DNA of 64,000 bases. Source: Rhizobium sp. L1K21. GTDB lineage: Bacteria; Pseudomonadota; Alphaproteobacteria; Rhizobiales; Rhizobiaceae. The position numbers and the translations under genes were made by a program. The notes under the pieces were generated by a model. The model made no database searches, had not been told where the DNA came from, and saw only the letters and a list, made by a program, of their open reading frames with translations. This document shows positions 34,698 to 43,172 of the stretch, piece by piece. The stretch is taken from contig NZ_JAMXLE010000002.1 of assembly GCF_024055895.1 (NCBI RefSeq), positions 1 through 64,000 of the forward strand. Direction: 5' to 3'. Every line of letters starts with the position of its first letter. Position 1 is the stretch's first letter.

Positions 34698-35162
34698 TCA
34701 GGACGCCCGCGCTGCAGGCGCGCCTTCCACTTCAAGGCCGAGCAGGAAGTTGATCTGCGGACGCGCCTTTACAAGGTCGTCGATCGTGTATTCCGACAGC
34801 ACATCGAAAAACGCGTTCAGCGCTTTTCTAAGCGCCGAATTCAAGCCGCAACTATCCACCAGCGGGCAATCGGCGATATCGGATTCGAAGCATTCGGCCA
34901 TTGCAAAGCTGTCTTCGGTCACGCGGACAACATCAAAAAGCGTAATCTCGTCGGCCGGGCGGTTCAGACGGACGCCGCCATTGCGACCGCGAACCGTCTC
35001 GACCAGTTTTGCCTTGTGCAGGGGCTGGAGAATTTTGAAAAGAAAAAGCTCGGACACGCCATAAGCTTTTGCGATTTCCGGGATTCGGCTGAGATTACCT
35101 TCATTGGCCGCGCAATACATGAGTATCCGCACTGCATAGTTGGTCTGTTTTGTCAGCCGCAT
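34698..35162 (-). CDS. rirA: Rhizobial iron regulator RirA (Rrf2 family)
   Basis: This 154-residue Fe-S repressor turns off iron uptake genes when iron is sufficient. The N-terminus MRLTKQTNYAVRILMYCA, the winged helix and ETVRGRNGGVRLNRPA match RirA closely. Cys91, Cys99 and Cys105 (AECFESDIADCPLVDSC) sit at the known cluster-ligand positions. The ATG at 35162 is chosen for agreement with RirA; an in-frame extension of 20 codons upstream is rejected. A TGA-N9-TCA box lies in the gap to the divergent fbpA gene. Confidence 0.95.
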   Translation of the reverse strand: MRLTKQTNYAVRILMYCAANEGNLSRIPEIAKAYGVSELFLFKILQPLHKAKLVETVRGRNGGVRLNRPADEITLFDVVRVTEDSFAMAECFESDIADCPLVDSCGLNSALRKALNAFFDVLSEYTIDDLVKARPQINFLLGLEVEGAPAARAS

Positions 35163-35188
35163 GTGAGCCTCCGGTTTTCGTTTCCCTC

Positions 35189-35217
35189 TATATAGGGGCA
35201 ATCGTAGTTTGGAACAA
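35189..35217 (-). promoter_or_regulatory. Putative sigma-70 promoter of rirA
   Basis: Read on the minus strand, a -35 TTGTTC (35212-35217) and a -10 TATATA (35189-35194) are separated by 17 nt, 27 nt before the rirA ATG. The iron box at 35227 lies 9 nt beyond the -35. Confidence 0.55.
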
Positions 35218-35226
35218 TTCAAAATC

Positions 35227-35241
35227 TGAAAATTTTACTCA
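35227..35241. promoter_or_regulatory. RirA iron-responsive (IRO) box
   Basis: The sequence TGAAAATTTTACTCA fits the published RirA box pattern TGA-N9-TCA exactly. It lies between divergent rirA and fbpA, so RirA could repress the iron-binding protein gene and itself. Confidence 0.7.
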
Positions 35242-35335
35242 TCTTATCCCCGGACAAATTTGACCACTCGCCTCAGCCGCTTTAAACGTGATTGAAACAA
35301 TCAGGAAAAATCAAAAAAAGGAGGCACCGGGGCGC

Positions 35336-36373
35336 ATGCTTGGTAAATTCCGAATTCTTCTTATCTCTGCCGCGATTGTTGGCGGCATCTCTTCGCCGGC
35401 GCTGGCGGATGGTGAAGTGAATATCTATTCCTATCGTCAGCCTGATCTTATTCAACCTGTTTTGGATGCCTTCACCGACAAGACCGGTATCAAGACCAAT
35501 ATCCTGTTTCTCGACAAGGGTCTGGTGGAGCGGATCAGCGCGGAAGGCGAGTTTTCGCCTGCAGACGTGATCATGACCGTTGATATCGCTCGCCTGGTGG
35601 AAGCCAAAGAAGCCGGTGTGGTGGCGCCTGTCGACGATCCCGAGATCAATGCGCATATTCCGGAAAACTACCGCGATGCGGACGGGGAATGGTTTGGCCT
35701 CACAACACGCGGCCGCGTTGTTTATGCATCCAAGGACCGGGTGGAAGAAGACAGTATCACCTATGAAGACCTGGCCGATCCGAAGTGGAAGGGCCGCATT
35801 TGCACGCGCGATGGTCAGCATTCCTACAATATCGGCCTCTTTGCCTCCATGATTGCGCATGATGGCGCAGAGTATACGGAAGAGTGGCTGAGAGGACTGA
35901 AAAACAACCTGGCCCGCAAGCCAGACGGCAATGATCGAAGCCAGGCGAAATCCATCTGGGCTGGTGAGTGCGATCTGGCTCTTGGCAACACCTATTATGT
36001 CGGCCTGATGATGACGGATGAGCAGGAGCCGGAGCAAAAGGAATGGGCCTCTGCCATCAAAATTCTATTTCCGAACTCGAACGGGCGCGGCACGCATGTG
36101 AATATTTCAGGCATGTCGCTCGCCAAACATGCACCCAACAAGGATAATGCCATTCGATTGATGGAATTCCTCGCCTCTCCCGAGGCTCAGGAAATTTATG
36201 CTGAGCAGGTGTTTGAGTATCCCGTGTTGCCGGGAGCGAAAGTTTCCGATGTGGTGAAATCCTTCGGGGAAATCCATCCAGACAAGCTGCCGCTCGCAGA
36301 CATCGCCGCCAATCGCAAACTGGCCTCTGAACTGGTGGACAAGACCGGCTTCAATGACGGCCCGGGAGATTAA
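35336..36373 (+). CDS. fbpA: Fe(III) ABC transporter periplasmic binding protein FbpA
   Basis: The 345-residue exported protein has a signal peptide ending PALADG (about residue 25) and the FbpA/FutA pattern: VNIYSYRQPDLIQPVLDAF at the mature start, WAGECDLALGNTYYVGLMM with the tandem tyrosines that hold Fe(III), and LPGAKVSDVVKSFGEIHPDKL near the end. A GGAGG site precedes ATG 35336; an in-frame GTG at 35288 would destroy the signal peptide. No permease or ATPase gene follows. RirA control is suggested by the box at 35227. Confidence 0.93.
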   Translation: MLGKFRILLISAAIVGGISSPALADGEVNIYSYRQPDLIQPVLDAFTDKTGIKTNILFLDKGLVERISAEGEFSPADVIMTVDIARLVEAKEAGVVAPVDDPEINAHIPENYRDADGEWFGLTTRGRVVYASKDRVEEDSITYEDLADPKWKGRICTRDGQHSYNIGLFASMIAHDGAEYTEEWLRGLKNNLARKPDGNDRSQAKSIWAGECDLALGNTYYVGLMMTDEQEPEQKEWASAIKILFPNSNGRGTHVNISGMSLAKHAPNKDNAIRLMEFLASPEAQEIYAEQVFEYPVLPGAKVSDVVKSFGEIHPDKLPLADIAANRKLASELVDKTGFNDGPGD

Positions 36374-36415
36374 AAAGCAACTGCATCGGCAGCAATCGCA
36401 ATTGCATACAAACAG

Positions 36416-36450
36416 GCCAGCGGCGTTTCCGTCGCTGGCTGCATTTTCTT
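36416..36450. terminator. Bidirectional terminator between fbpA and mmsA
   Basis: GCCAGCG (36416-36422) and CGCTGGC (36433-36439) pair with a 10-nt loop. On the plus strand TGCATTTTCTT follows; on the minus strand CTGTTTGT follows. It can end both convergent genes. Confidence 0.6.
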
Positions 36451-36467
36451 GACCGGGTTGTAACGGC

Positions 36468-37964
36468 TTACTTCATCGTCGGCATGACGAATTCTGCACC
36501 GTCCTTGATGCCCGATGGCCAGCGGCTGGTGATCGTTTTGGTGCGGGTCCAGAATTTGATCGAATCCGTGCCGTGCTGGTTGAGATCACCGAAGGAAGAC
36601 GCCTTCCAGCCACCGAAGGAGTGGTAGGCCAGCGGAACCGGGATCGGAACGTTGACGCCGACCATGCCGATGTTGATGCGGGAAGCAAAATCACGCGCTG
36701 CGTCGCCATCACGGGTGTAGATCGCAACTCCGTTGCCATATTCATGCTTCATTGGCAGAGAGAGCGCTTCTTCGTAGTTCTTGGCGCGAACAACGGAGAG
36801 AACCGGCCCGAAGATTTCGGTCTTGTAGATATCCATATCCGGTGTCACGTCATCGAACAGGCAGCCGCCGATGAAATTGCCGTTTTCATAGCCCTGAAGC
36901 TTGAAATCGCGGCCATCGACGACGAGCTTTGCGCCTTCTTCAACACCACGGTCGACAAGACCCTTCACACGGTTATAGGCGTCGCGGGTCACCAAGGGAC
37001 CGAGATCGGCCTTTTCATCCGTGTAGGGGCCGATGCGCAGGGACTCCACCATCGGGGTGAGTTTTTCGATCAGCTTGTTGGCGGTTTCCTCGCCAACAGG
37101 AACGGCAACGGAGATTGCCATGCAGCGCTCACCTGCAGAGCCATAACCAGCACCCATGAGGGCGTTTGCGGCCTGATCCATATCGGCATCGGGCATGATG
37201 ATCATGTGGTTCTTGGCGCCGCCGAAGCACTGCGCCCGTTTGCCGTTTGAGGCTGCGGTGCCATAAACGTAACGGGCAATCGGTGTGGAGCCAACGAAAG
37301 AAACGCCGCCGATATCCGGGTGCGTCAGGATAGCGTCCACAGCCTGCTTGTCGCCGTTGACGACGTTGAGCACGCCTTCAGGAAGACCTGCTTCAATCAT
37401 CAGTTCTGCAAGACGGATCGGAACGGAAGGATCACGCTCGGACGGCTTCAGAATGAAGGCATTTCCGCACGCAATCGCTGGCGCAAACATCCACATCGGG
37501 ATCATGGCCGGGAAGTTGAACGGCGTGATACCGGCACCAATGCCGACGGGCTGGCGGATCGAATACATGTCGATGCCGGGGCCTGCCCCTTCCGTGAATT
37601 CGCTCTTCTGCAGGTGCGGGATACCGATCACGAATTCGCAGACTTCCAAGCCGCGGATGATATCACCCTTGGAATCCTCGATCGTCTTGCCGTGTTCGCG
37701 CGAGAGCATTTCGGCCAGTTCGTCCATGTGCTTGTTCAGCAATGCGACAAAATTCATGAAGACGCGCGCACGGCGCTGCGGGTTCATGGCCGCCCATTGC
37801 GGCTGGGCGGATTTTGCATTTTCGACTGCAGCGGCGAGTTCAGCATCTGTTGCAAGCGCCACGCGCGCCTGCACTTCACCTGTCGCCGGATTGAAAACAT
37901 CGGCAAAACGACCGCTGGTGCCGGCAACCTTCTTGCCGCCAATGAAATGACCAATCTCTTGCAT
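36468..37964 (-). CDS. mmsA: CoA-acylating methylmalonate-semialdehyde dehydrogenase
   Basis: This 498-residue aldehyde dehydrogenase converts (methyl)malonate semialdehyde to propionyl- or acetyl-CoA in valine, thymine and inositol breakdown. GIGAGITPFNFPAMIPMWMF identifies the MmsA subgroup, with NAD-site FILKPSERDPS and catalytic Cys281 in GYGSAGERCMAIS. Length is standard. A LysR regulator is divergent, 181 bp away, and probably controls it. Confidence 0.95.
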   Translation of the reverse strand: MQEIGHFIGGKKVAGTSGRFADVFNPATGEVQARVALATDAELAAAVENAKSAQPQWAAMNPQRRARVFMNFVALLNKHMDELAEMLSREHGKTIEDSKGDIIRGLEVCEFVIGIPHLQKSEFTEGAGPGIDMYSIRQPVGIGAGITPFNFPAMIPMWMFAPAIACGNAFILKPSERDPSVPIRLAELMIEAGLPEGVLNVVNGDKQAVDAILTHPDIGGVSFVGSTPIARYVYGTAASNGKRAQCFGGAKNHMIIMPDADMDQAANALMGAGYGSAGERCMAISVAVPVGEETANKLIEKLTPMVESLRIGPYTDEKADLGPLVTRDAYNRVKGLVDRGVEEGAKLVVDGRDFKLQGYENGNFIGGCLFDDVTPDMDIYKTEIFGPVLSVVRAKNYEEALSLPMKHEYGNGVAIYTRDGDAARDFASRINIGMVGVNVPIPVPLAYHSFGGWKASSFGDLNQHGTDSIKFWTRTKTITSRWPSGIKDGAEFVMPTMK

Positions 37965-38008
37965 GGGGTACCTCCAATATCTTGATTGACAAAATCATCG
38001 CATTGTAT

Positions 38009-38051
38009 TTTGCACAGTTCAATGGGCCATTTTCCGCATCCGTTGTGCAAA
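38009..38051. promoter_or_regulatory. Inverted repeat in the mmsA-LysR gap
   Basis: TTTGCACA (38009-38016) and TGTGCAAA (38044-38051) are perfect complements separated by 27 nt in the divergent promoter region. Paired half-sites of this kind are a usual place for a LysR tetramer. Confidence 0.4.
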
Positions 38052-38145
38052 TTTCAACATAATGTATTTATATCGAGGGAGGAGGCTTGACGATTGCGCA
38101 AGCCTTTTGAAGAGCCTGCACGCGTGACAGCAAACGGAGAGCCAT

Positions 38146-39027
38146 TTGAACTGGGATGATGTGCGTATTTTTCTCGCAGTCGCGCGGGCCGGGCAATTGC
38201 TGGCTGCGGCCCGCACGCTGGGTATAAACCATGCCACTGTCGGGCGCAGAATATCAGCGCTTGAAGAGAGCCTGCGCACCCAATTGCTTATCCGCAAGAC
38301 GAGCGGATGTGATTTGACGCCGGAAGGCGAGGTTTTTCTGCATGCCGCCGAGCGCATGGAGGCCGAATGGGCTGCGGCGCAGGCCAATATCGGTCAGGTC
38401 GATGCGTCGCTCGCCGGCACGGTGCGGATTGGCGCGCCAGATGGTTTCGGCGTCTCGTTTCTTGCGCCCCGGCTTGGCGCACTGATTGCGCGACATCCTG
38501 CTCTGAAAATCCAGCTTGTGCCAGTGCCACGGGCTTTTTCAGTATCCCAGCGCGAGGCCGATATTGCCATCACCTTGGAACGGCCCGAGCAGGGTCGCCT
38601 CGTCTCGTCCAAGCTCACCGATTATTCGCTCGGTCTTTATGCGTCGCGCGGCTATCTCGAGAAAAACGGCGTCCCGGACACGGTAGAGGCCCTGACCAGC
38701 CATCGCATGATCGGCTATGTGGAGGATCTTCTCTTCACGGCATCCCTTAATTTCACGAATGAAGTGATGCGGGGCCTGGAAGCATCCTTTGAGATATCCT
38801 CCGCCACCGGGCAGACCGAGGCCGTGCGGTCTGGCGCCGGCATTGGAATCCTGCACACCTATATCGCGCGTCAGCATCCCGAACTGCAGCAGGTTCTGCC
38901 CGATGTCAAAATCAGGCGGGCCTATTGGATCGTTTTTCACGAAAGCGCACGAAATCTAGCGCGTGTTCGCGCCACCGCGGAGTTTCTTCAGGAAATCGTC
39001 AATGAAGAGCGCGGAATTTTCGGCTAG
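38146..39027 (+). CDS. LysR-family transcriptional regulator
   Basis: The 293-residue protein begins MNWDDVRIFLAVARAGQLLA, the usual LysR helix-turn-helix, with INHATVGRRISALEESL as recognition region. The effector domain (about 90-290) follows, with GTVRIGAPDGFGVSFLAPRL. It starts at a TTG (38146) with a GGAGA site 7 nt before. Divergent position points to mmsA as its target. Confidence 0.92.
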   Translation: MNWDDVRIFLAVARAGQLLAAARTLGINHATVGRRISALEESLRTQLLIRKTSGCDLTPEGEVFLHAAERMEAEWAAAQANIGQVDASLAGTVRIGAPDGFGVSFLAPRLGALIARHPALKIQLVPVPRAFSVSQREADIAITLERPEQGRLVSSKLTDYSLGLYASRGYLEKNGVPDTVEALTSHRMIGYVEDLLFTASLNFTNEVMRGLEASFEISSATGQTEAVRSGAGIGILHTYIARQHPELQQVLPDVKIRRAYWIVFHESARNLARVRATAEFLQEIVNEERGIFG

Positions 39028-39106
39028 ATCGCACGTAATTCGGGTGCACACCCGGACGGAAAGCAATTTCCGTTTCTCCCGGCGACCTCTCAGGCCACGT
39101 CCGGCA

Positions 39107-39871
39107 TCAGAAGCCGAACGTCCCTTTGCTTCCCATTACGGTCTTCAGGATGATCTTCAGGTCGAGCAACACTGAGTAGTTCTCAATATAGTGCAAATCT
39201 GCTGCAACGCGCGCCCGCGCCTTGGATGCACGAACCGTCGGCCCGCGCAAACCGCGCACCTGTGCAAGGCCAGTCAAACCGGGCTTGACCAGATGGCGAA
39301 GGTGATATTCGGGAACCAATTGCTCGTAAAGAACACCGGCAGCCTTCATGCCAACAGCATGGCAACGCGGTCCGACCATGGACATGTCGCCGCGAAGGAT
39401 GTTCAACAGTTGCGGCAGCTCATCAATATTATATGTGCGCAAGATGGCGCCAACCCGCGTGATACGCGAATCGTTTTCCCGCGTCTGTTCCACGCCGGTG
39501 ATGTCGCACTGCGCCCAGTACATCGTCCGGAACTTATAGACCTTGATCTTCGTGAGGTTCTTGCCCCAACGCTCCTGCTTGAAGAACACCGGACCGGGGC
39601 TCGTCATCTTCACGGCTAAAGCCGTGCAGATGAGCAGAGGGGAAAGTATGAGCAAAGCGGTGAGTGCGCCGACGATGTCCATCAGGCGCTTCACCCCGAA
39701 CTGAAACTGCTTGCTGTCGAGACTGCTTAAAATTTTCGCAATAGAAACTTTGCTGGTCGGGCCAAACTCGATCCAGACATCAGCTTTTCTCGTCGCGGCT
39801 TTCTTACGGTCACCGGTCGTTACATCGACAGGTGTTCCAGAGCGAGACGGGTCAATTTCGATAAATGACAT
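39107..39871 (-). CDS. Undecaprenyl-phosphate sugar-1-phosphate transferase (ExoY-like)
   Basis: The 254-residue protein has one hydrophobic segment ([20 protein letters not shown]) and then the bacterial sugar-transferase core: [51 protein letters not shown] and [15 protein letters not shown]. These add the first hexose phosphate to undecaprenyl phosphate for exopolysaccharide synthesis. It is of the short ExoY type, not the large WcaJ type. No other glycan genes adjoin. The start at 39871 is by homology; a TTG at 39910 is possible. Confidence 0.9.
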   Translation of the reverse strand: MSFIEIDPSRSGTPVDVTTGDRKKAATRKADVWIEFGPTSKVSIAKILSSLDSKQFQFGVKRLMDIVGALTALLILSPLLICTALAVKMTSPGPVFFKQERWGKNLTKIKVYKFRTMYWAQCDITGVEQTRENDSRITRVGAILRTYNIDELPQLLNILRGDMSMVGPRCHAVGMKAAGVLYEQLVPEYHLRHLVKPGLTGLAQVRGLRGPTVRASKARARVAADLHYIENYSVLLDLKIILKTVMGSKGTFGF

Positions 39872-40252
39872 ACCGGTTACCACGCACAAGTATAGGAAAG
39901 CCTTCAGCAATTCACCGAAAGCAGCTAATATTTTTCAATGCCGCAATTAATTTTCTTATTCTTTCTTTACCAATTGTTTACCATGCGATCAAGGGTAGGC
40001 GTGCTGCGTCGCAGCAAAGTTTTTGTTTCAATTTGTAATTTTGGTTAATTGCCACAGCGCTGTTGCAAAAACGGTACAATCGATGCGCGCAAGACCCGCT
40101 TAAACCCCTCCGCTGCAGCGAGCGCCGGCTTTCGAAAGAGGCGGCCAAATGTCGTGAGGACTTGACCAGGTCGATTAAAAAAGCAATTTTTGGGCCAATT
40201 GGATTATGCCCCATCGGGCATGCATGAGCTAAGGCGGAGTTTTGCGTTCATA
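39872..40252. other. AT-rich divergent promoter region before rpoN
   Basis: This 381-bp gap is unusually AT-rich near 39940-40070. It holds a 15-bp palindrome (TGCTGCG-T-CGCAGCA, 40002-40016) followed on the plus strand by AAAGTTTTTGTTT, which resembles a short terminator. It must hold promoters of the sugar transferase and rpoN; no gene was found. Confidence 0.5.
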
Positions 40253-41791
40253 ATGGCTATTTCACCGAGCCTTCTGCTACGCCAGTCCCAATCATTGGTC
40301 ATGACGCCGCAATTGATGCAGTCTATTCAATTGCTGCAGATGAATCATCTCGAGCTGGTTCAGTTCATCGACCAGGAGGTCGAGAAAAATCCTCTGCTGG
40401 AAATTGCCGCCAGCGAAGAAATGTCAGCCGCCCCCGAAACGAACGATACAGATACAGCGCATGCAAACGGTGATCTGGAGGGCGATGGCGACTGGTTGGA
40501 GCCGGGTTCCGCCAATACAGCCGAGCAACTGAGCGACAAACTCGATACCAATTTCGCAACCGAGTACGATGGCGACAGTAGCGATCCGAAGCCGGATGCG
40601 CCCGAGCTGCTCGGACAATGGAAATCCATGCCCGGCAGCCAGGGTGACAGCGGCGCGGCGTTCGACATGGACGACCTGCCTGCCGCGCGGATGTCGCTTC
40701 GCGAATTCGTGCACGAACAGATCCCGCTTGCCTTTTTTGAAGACACAGACCGTGTGACCGCACAATATATGGCCGATTTGCTCGACGACAGTGGTTACCT
40801 CTGCGAACCGATCAGCGAGACAGCCGCACGGCTTGGCGTGGATAATACCTACATAGAGAGCATCCTGACGCGCCTGCAGACGCTGGAGCCCGCCGGCATT
40901 TTTGCGCGCGGCCTTGCGGAATGCCTTGCCATTCAATTGCGCCAGCGAAACCGGCTTGATCCGGCCATGAGTGCTCTTGTCGACAATCTGCAGCTGCTCG
41001 CCAAAAGGGACTTCGCCACGCTGAAGAAGGTTTGCGGCGTTGCCGAAGACGACCTCATCGACATGCTGGCGGAAATCCGTTCGCTGGACCCGAAGCCGGG
41101 CAGCGCCTTTCAATCCTCGCAGACCGAAACCGTCGTTCCTGATGTTATCGTCCGCCCGGGCCCAAAGGGCGGCTGGCAGGTGGAGCTGAACCCGGACACG
41201 CTGCCGCGTGTTCTCGTCAATCAGGAGTATTTCTCGGAAATCTCACGAAAGTCGGGACAAAACAGCGCCGACATGTCTTTTCTCTCGGAGTGCATGCAGA
41301 ATGCGAATTGGCTGGTGCGGAGCCTTGACCAGCGCGCGCGCACGATTTTGAAAGTCGCCACCGAGATCGTGATCCAACAGGATGCCTTCATGGAGCATGG
41401 CGTGGAGCATTTGCGTCCCCTGAACCTGAAGACGGTGGCCGATGCAATCAAAATGCACGAATCCACCGTCAGCCGGGTGACCTCCAACAAATTCATGCTC
41501 ACGCCGCGCGGGCTTTTCGAGCTTAAATATTTCTTCACAGTCTCCATTGCCGCCTCCGATGGCGGAGACAGCCATTCAGCGGAAGCCGTCAGGAACCGCA
41601 TCAAGGCGATGATTGAGGACGAAAGCCCCGATGCCGTTCTTTCAGACGATGATATCATGGATCATCTGAAGGGTAAGGGAATCAACATTGCCCGCCGGAC
41701 CGTGGCAAAATATCGCGAGGCGATGAACATCCCCTCCTCTGTCCAGCGGCGGCGGGAAAAGCGTGCGATGGCAAAAGTTTCGAGCAACTGA
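40253..41791 (+). CDS. rpoN: RNA polymerase sigma-54 factor RpoN
   Basis: The 512-residue sigma factor directs polymerase to -24/-12 promoters. The Gln/Leu-rich activator region starts MAISPSLLLRQSQSLVMTPQ and continues LMQSIQLLQMNHLEL. An acidic region (about 50-120) follows, then the core-binding part, and the RpoN box ARRTVAKYREAMNIPSS near the C-terminus. ATG 40253 matches known RpoN starts; ATG 40220 would add 11 residues. hpf and ptsN follow, the usual order. Confidence 0.96.
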   Translation: MAISPSLLLRQSQSLVMTPQLMQSIQLLQMNHLELVQFIDQEVEKNPLLEIAASEEMSAAPETNDTDTAHANGDLEGDGDWLEPGSANTAEQLSDKLDTNFATEYDGDSSDPKPDAPELLGQWKSMPGSQGDSGAAFDMDDLPAARMSLREFVHEQIPLAFFEDTDRVTAQYMADLLDDSGYLCEPISETAARLGVDNTYIESILTRLQTLEPAGIFARGLAECLAIQLRQRNRLDPAMSALVDNLQLLAKRDFATLKKVCGVAEDDLIDMLAEIRSLDPKPGSAFQSSQTETVVPDVIVRPGPKGGWQVELNPDTLPRVLVNQEYFSEISRKSGQNSADMSFLSECMQNANWLVRSLDQRARTILKVATEIVIQQDAFMEHGVEHLRPLNLKTVADAIKMHESTVSRVTSNKFMLTPRGLFELKYFFTVSIAASDGGDSHSAEAVRNRIKAMIEDESPDAVLSDDDIMDHLKGKGINIARRTVAKYREAMNIPSSVQRRREKRAMAKVSSN

Positions 41792-41955
41792 GCCGAGTCG
41801 CCAGATACCACGGAAAAGGCCCGTTTGCGGGCAGCCGGTTGACAAACCACCCCGCCCAGAGTAGAAGCCGCCGCGTCCTCAAAGAGGGTAGCGCGGGGGC
41901 GCTTCAGTGCGGCACAACTTTTGAATTTTCCTGCTGCGAAATGACCGACTTTAAC

Positions 41956-41970
41956 TGGCTATACCCTTGG
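41956..41970 (+). promoter_or_regulatory. Weak sigma-54-like promoter upstream of hpf
   Basis: TGGCTATACCCTTGG has the -24 GG and correct spacing to a -12 TTG, but the -12 GC is replaced by GG. It lies 62 nt before the hpf start, between rpoN and hpf. Low confidence because of the -12 mismatch. Confidence 0.25.
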
Positions 41971-42031
41971 CCATGGAGCAAGGTTGGACTAAACTCATCA
42001 TCGCAAATCACGAATAAAAAGGAATAATTCA

Positions 42032-42604
42032 ATGGGTGTGCGTGTATCCGGAAAACATATGGAAGTCGGCGATTCATTCCGTGCGAAGATCGAGGACCAT
42101 ATTGAAGAGGCTGTCGCGAAATATTTCGATGGCGGCTATTCGGGGCAGGTGACGGTCGAGAAAGCCGGCGGGCGCTTCAGCGCAGATTGCCGTGTTCACC
42201 TCGACACAGGCGTCGTCTTGCATGCAACGGGACAGGCCGCGGAACCGCAGGCCGCCTATGACGCGGCCGGTGAGCGGATTGAGAAGCGGCTGCGCCGCTA
42301 CAAGCGCCGACTGCGCGATCACCATGCCAATTCCAACGGCGTGCATGTCGAGGTTGGGTATTCCGTTTTCGATTCCGTGCCGGAAGAGACAGAAGAACTG
42401 CCCGAAGACTACGCACCGACCGTGGTTGCCGAAAGCACGAAACAGTTGAAAACCATATCTGTGGCGGATGCGGTGCTTGCACTGGACATGACCGATGAGC
42501 CAGTCATCGTTTTCCGCAACGCCGGCAGCGGCGCGTTGAACATCGTTTACCGCCGTCAGGACGGCAATATCGGCTGGGTCGACGCGGAAAACGTGAAAAG
42601 CTAA
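42032..42604 (+). CDS. hpf: Ribosome hibernation promoting factor (long form)
   Basis: The 190-residue protein has the RaiA/HPF domain (residues 1-110: MGVRVSGKHMEVGDSFRAKI, HLDTGVVLHATGQAAEPQAA) and a C-terminal dimerisation domain (about 130-188: DAVLALDMTDEPVIVFRNA, NIVYRRQDGNIGWVDAE). The long form joins two 70S ribosomes as inactive 100S particles in stationary phase. It sits in the rpoN-hpf-ptsN cluster with an AAGGA site. Confidence 0.95.
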   Translation: MGVRVSGKHMEVGDSFRAKIEDHIEEAVAKYFDGGYSGQVTVEKAGGRFSADCRVHLDTGVVLHATGQAAEPQAAYDAAGERIEKRLRRYKRRLRDHHANSNGVHVEVGYSVFDSVPEETEELPEDYAPTVVAESTKQLKTISVADAVLALDMTDEPVIVFRNAGSGALNIVYRRQDGNIGWVDAENVKS

Positions 42605-42611
42605 CAAATTA

Positions 42612-42632
42612 GGGTGCCGCCCGGCGGCACCC
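42612..42632 (+). terminator. GC-rich hairpin between hpf and ptsN
   Basis: GGGTGCCG (42612-42619) pairs with CGGCACCC (42625-42632) around a CCCGG loop, 8 nt after the hpf stop. Only a short pyrimidine tail follows, so it may be a partial terminator or an RNA stabiliser. Confidence 0.45.
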
Positions 42633-42671
42633 CTTCCCCCGGCGGAGTGCCGGAATGCAAGGATAGAGTGA

Positions 42672-43136
42672 ATGGCACTAGCAGATTTGCTGAAGCAGGA
42701 CGCAATTATCCCCAATCTCAGGGCAAATTCCAAGAAACAGCTTTTGCAGGAACTGGCGGAAAAAGCCGCAGCCGTAACCGGTTTGCCCGAGCGCGAGATT
42801 TTTGACGTCATCCTCCAGCGCGAGCGCCTGGGCTCAACTGGCGTGGGTAACGGCATTGCCATTCCGCATGGCAAGCTGAACGCCATCAAGACTATTGCCG
42901 GCGTTTTTGCGCGCCTTGAAACGCCGGTCGACTTCGAAGCCCTGGACGATCAGCCGGTCGATCTGGTTTTTCTGCTTCTCGCACCTGAAGGTGCTGGCGC
43001 TGATCATCTCAAAGCGCTTTCGCGTATTGCAAGAGTCTTGCGCGATCCGGAAATGGTTGCGAAAATCCGCGCGTCGGACAATGCTACTTCAATTTATGCC
43101 TGCCTCAATCAGGAAGGCGCGACCAACGCGGCCTGA
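42672..43136 (+). CDS. ptsN: Nitrogen PTS enzyme IIA (PtsN)
   Basis: The 154-residue protein is a PTS EIIA type 2 domain of the nitrogen-related phosphorelay. His66 in GNGIAIPHGKL is the phosphorylation site, followed by VFARLETPVDFEALDDQPVD and LFLLLAPEGAGADHLKALSRIA-type core. It receives phosphate from PtsP/NPr and regulates potassium, carbon and nitrogen functions; these partners are elsewhere. It is in the conserved rpoN cluster, 68 bp after hpf. Confidence 0.95.
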   Translation: MALADLLKQDAIIPNLRANSKKQLLQELAEKAAAVTGLPEREIFDVILQRERLGSTGVGNGIAIPHGKLNAIKTIAGVFARLETPVDFEALDDQPVDLVFLLLAPEGAGADHLKALSRIARVLRDPEMVAKIRASDNATSIYACLNQEGATNAA

Positions 43137-43172
43137 TGTGAGCGCATCTCTTTTTTTCAGAAAGACACAGAT

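Noticed and set aside
40002-40016. Palindrome with following T-rich run as an sRNA terminator
   Set aside because: The usable stem is about 5 bp and no promoter or RNA body could be recognised upstream on the plus strand.
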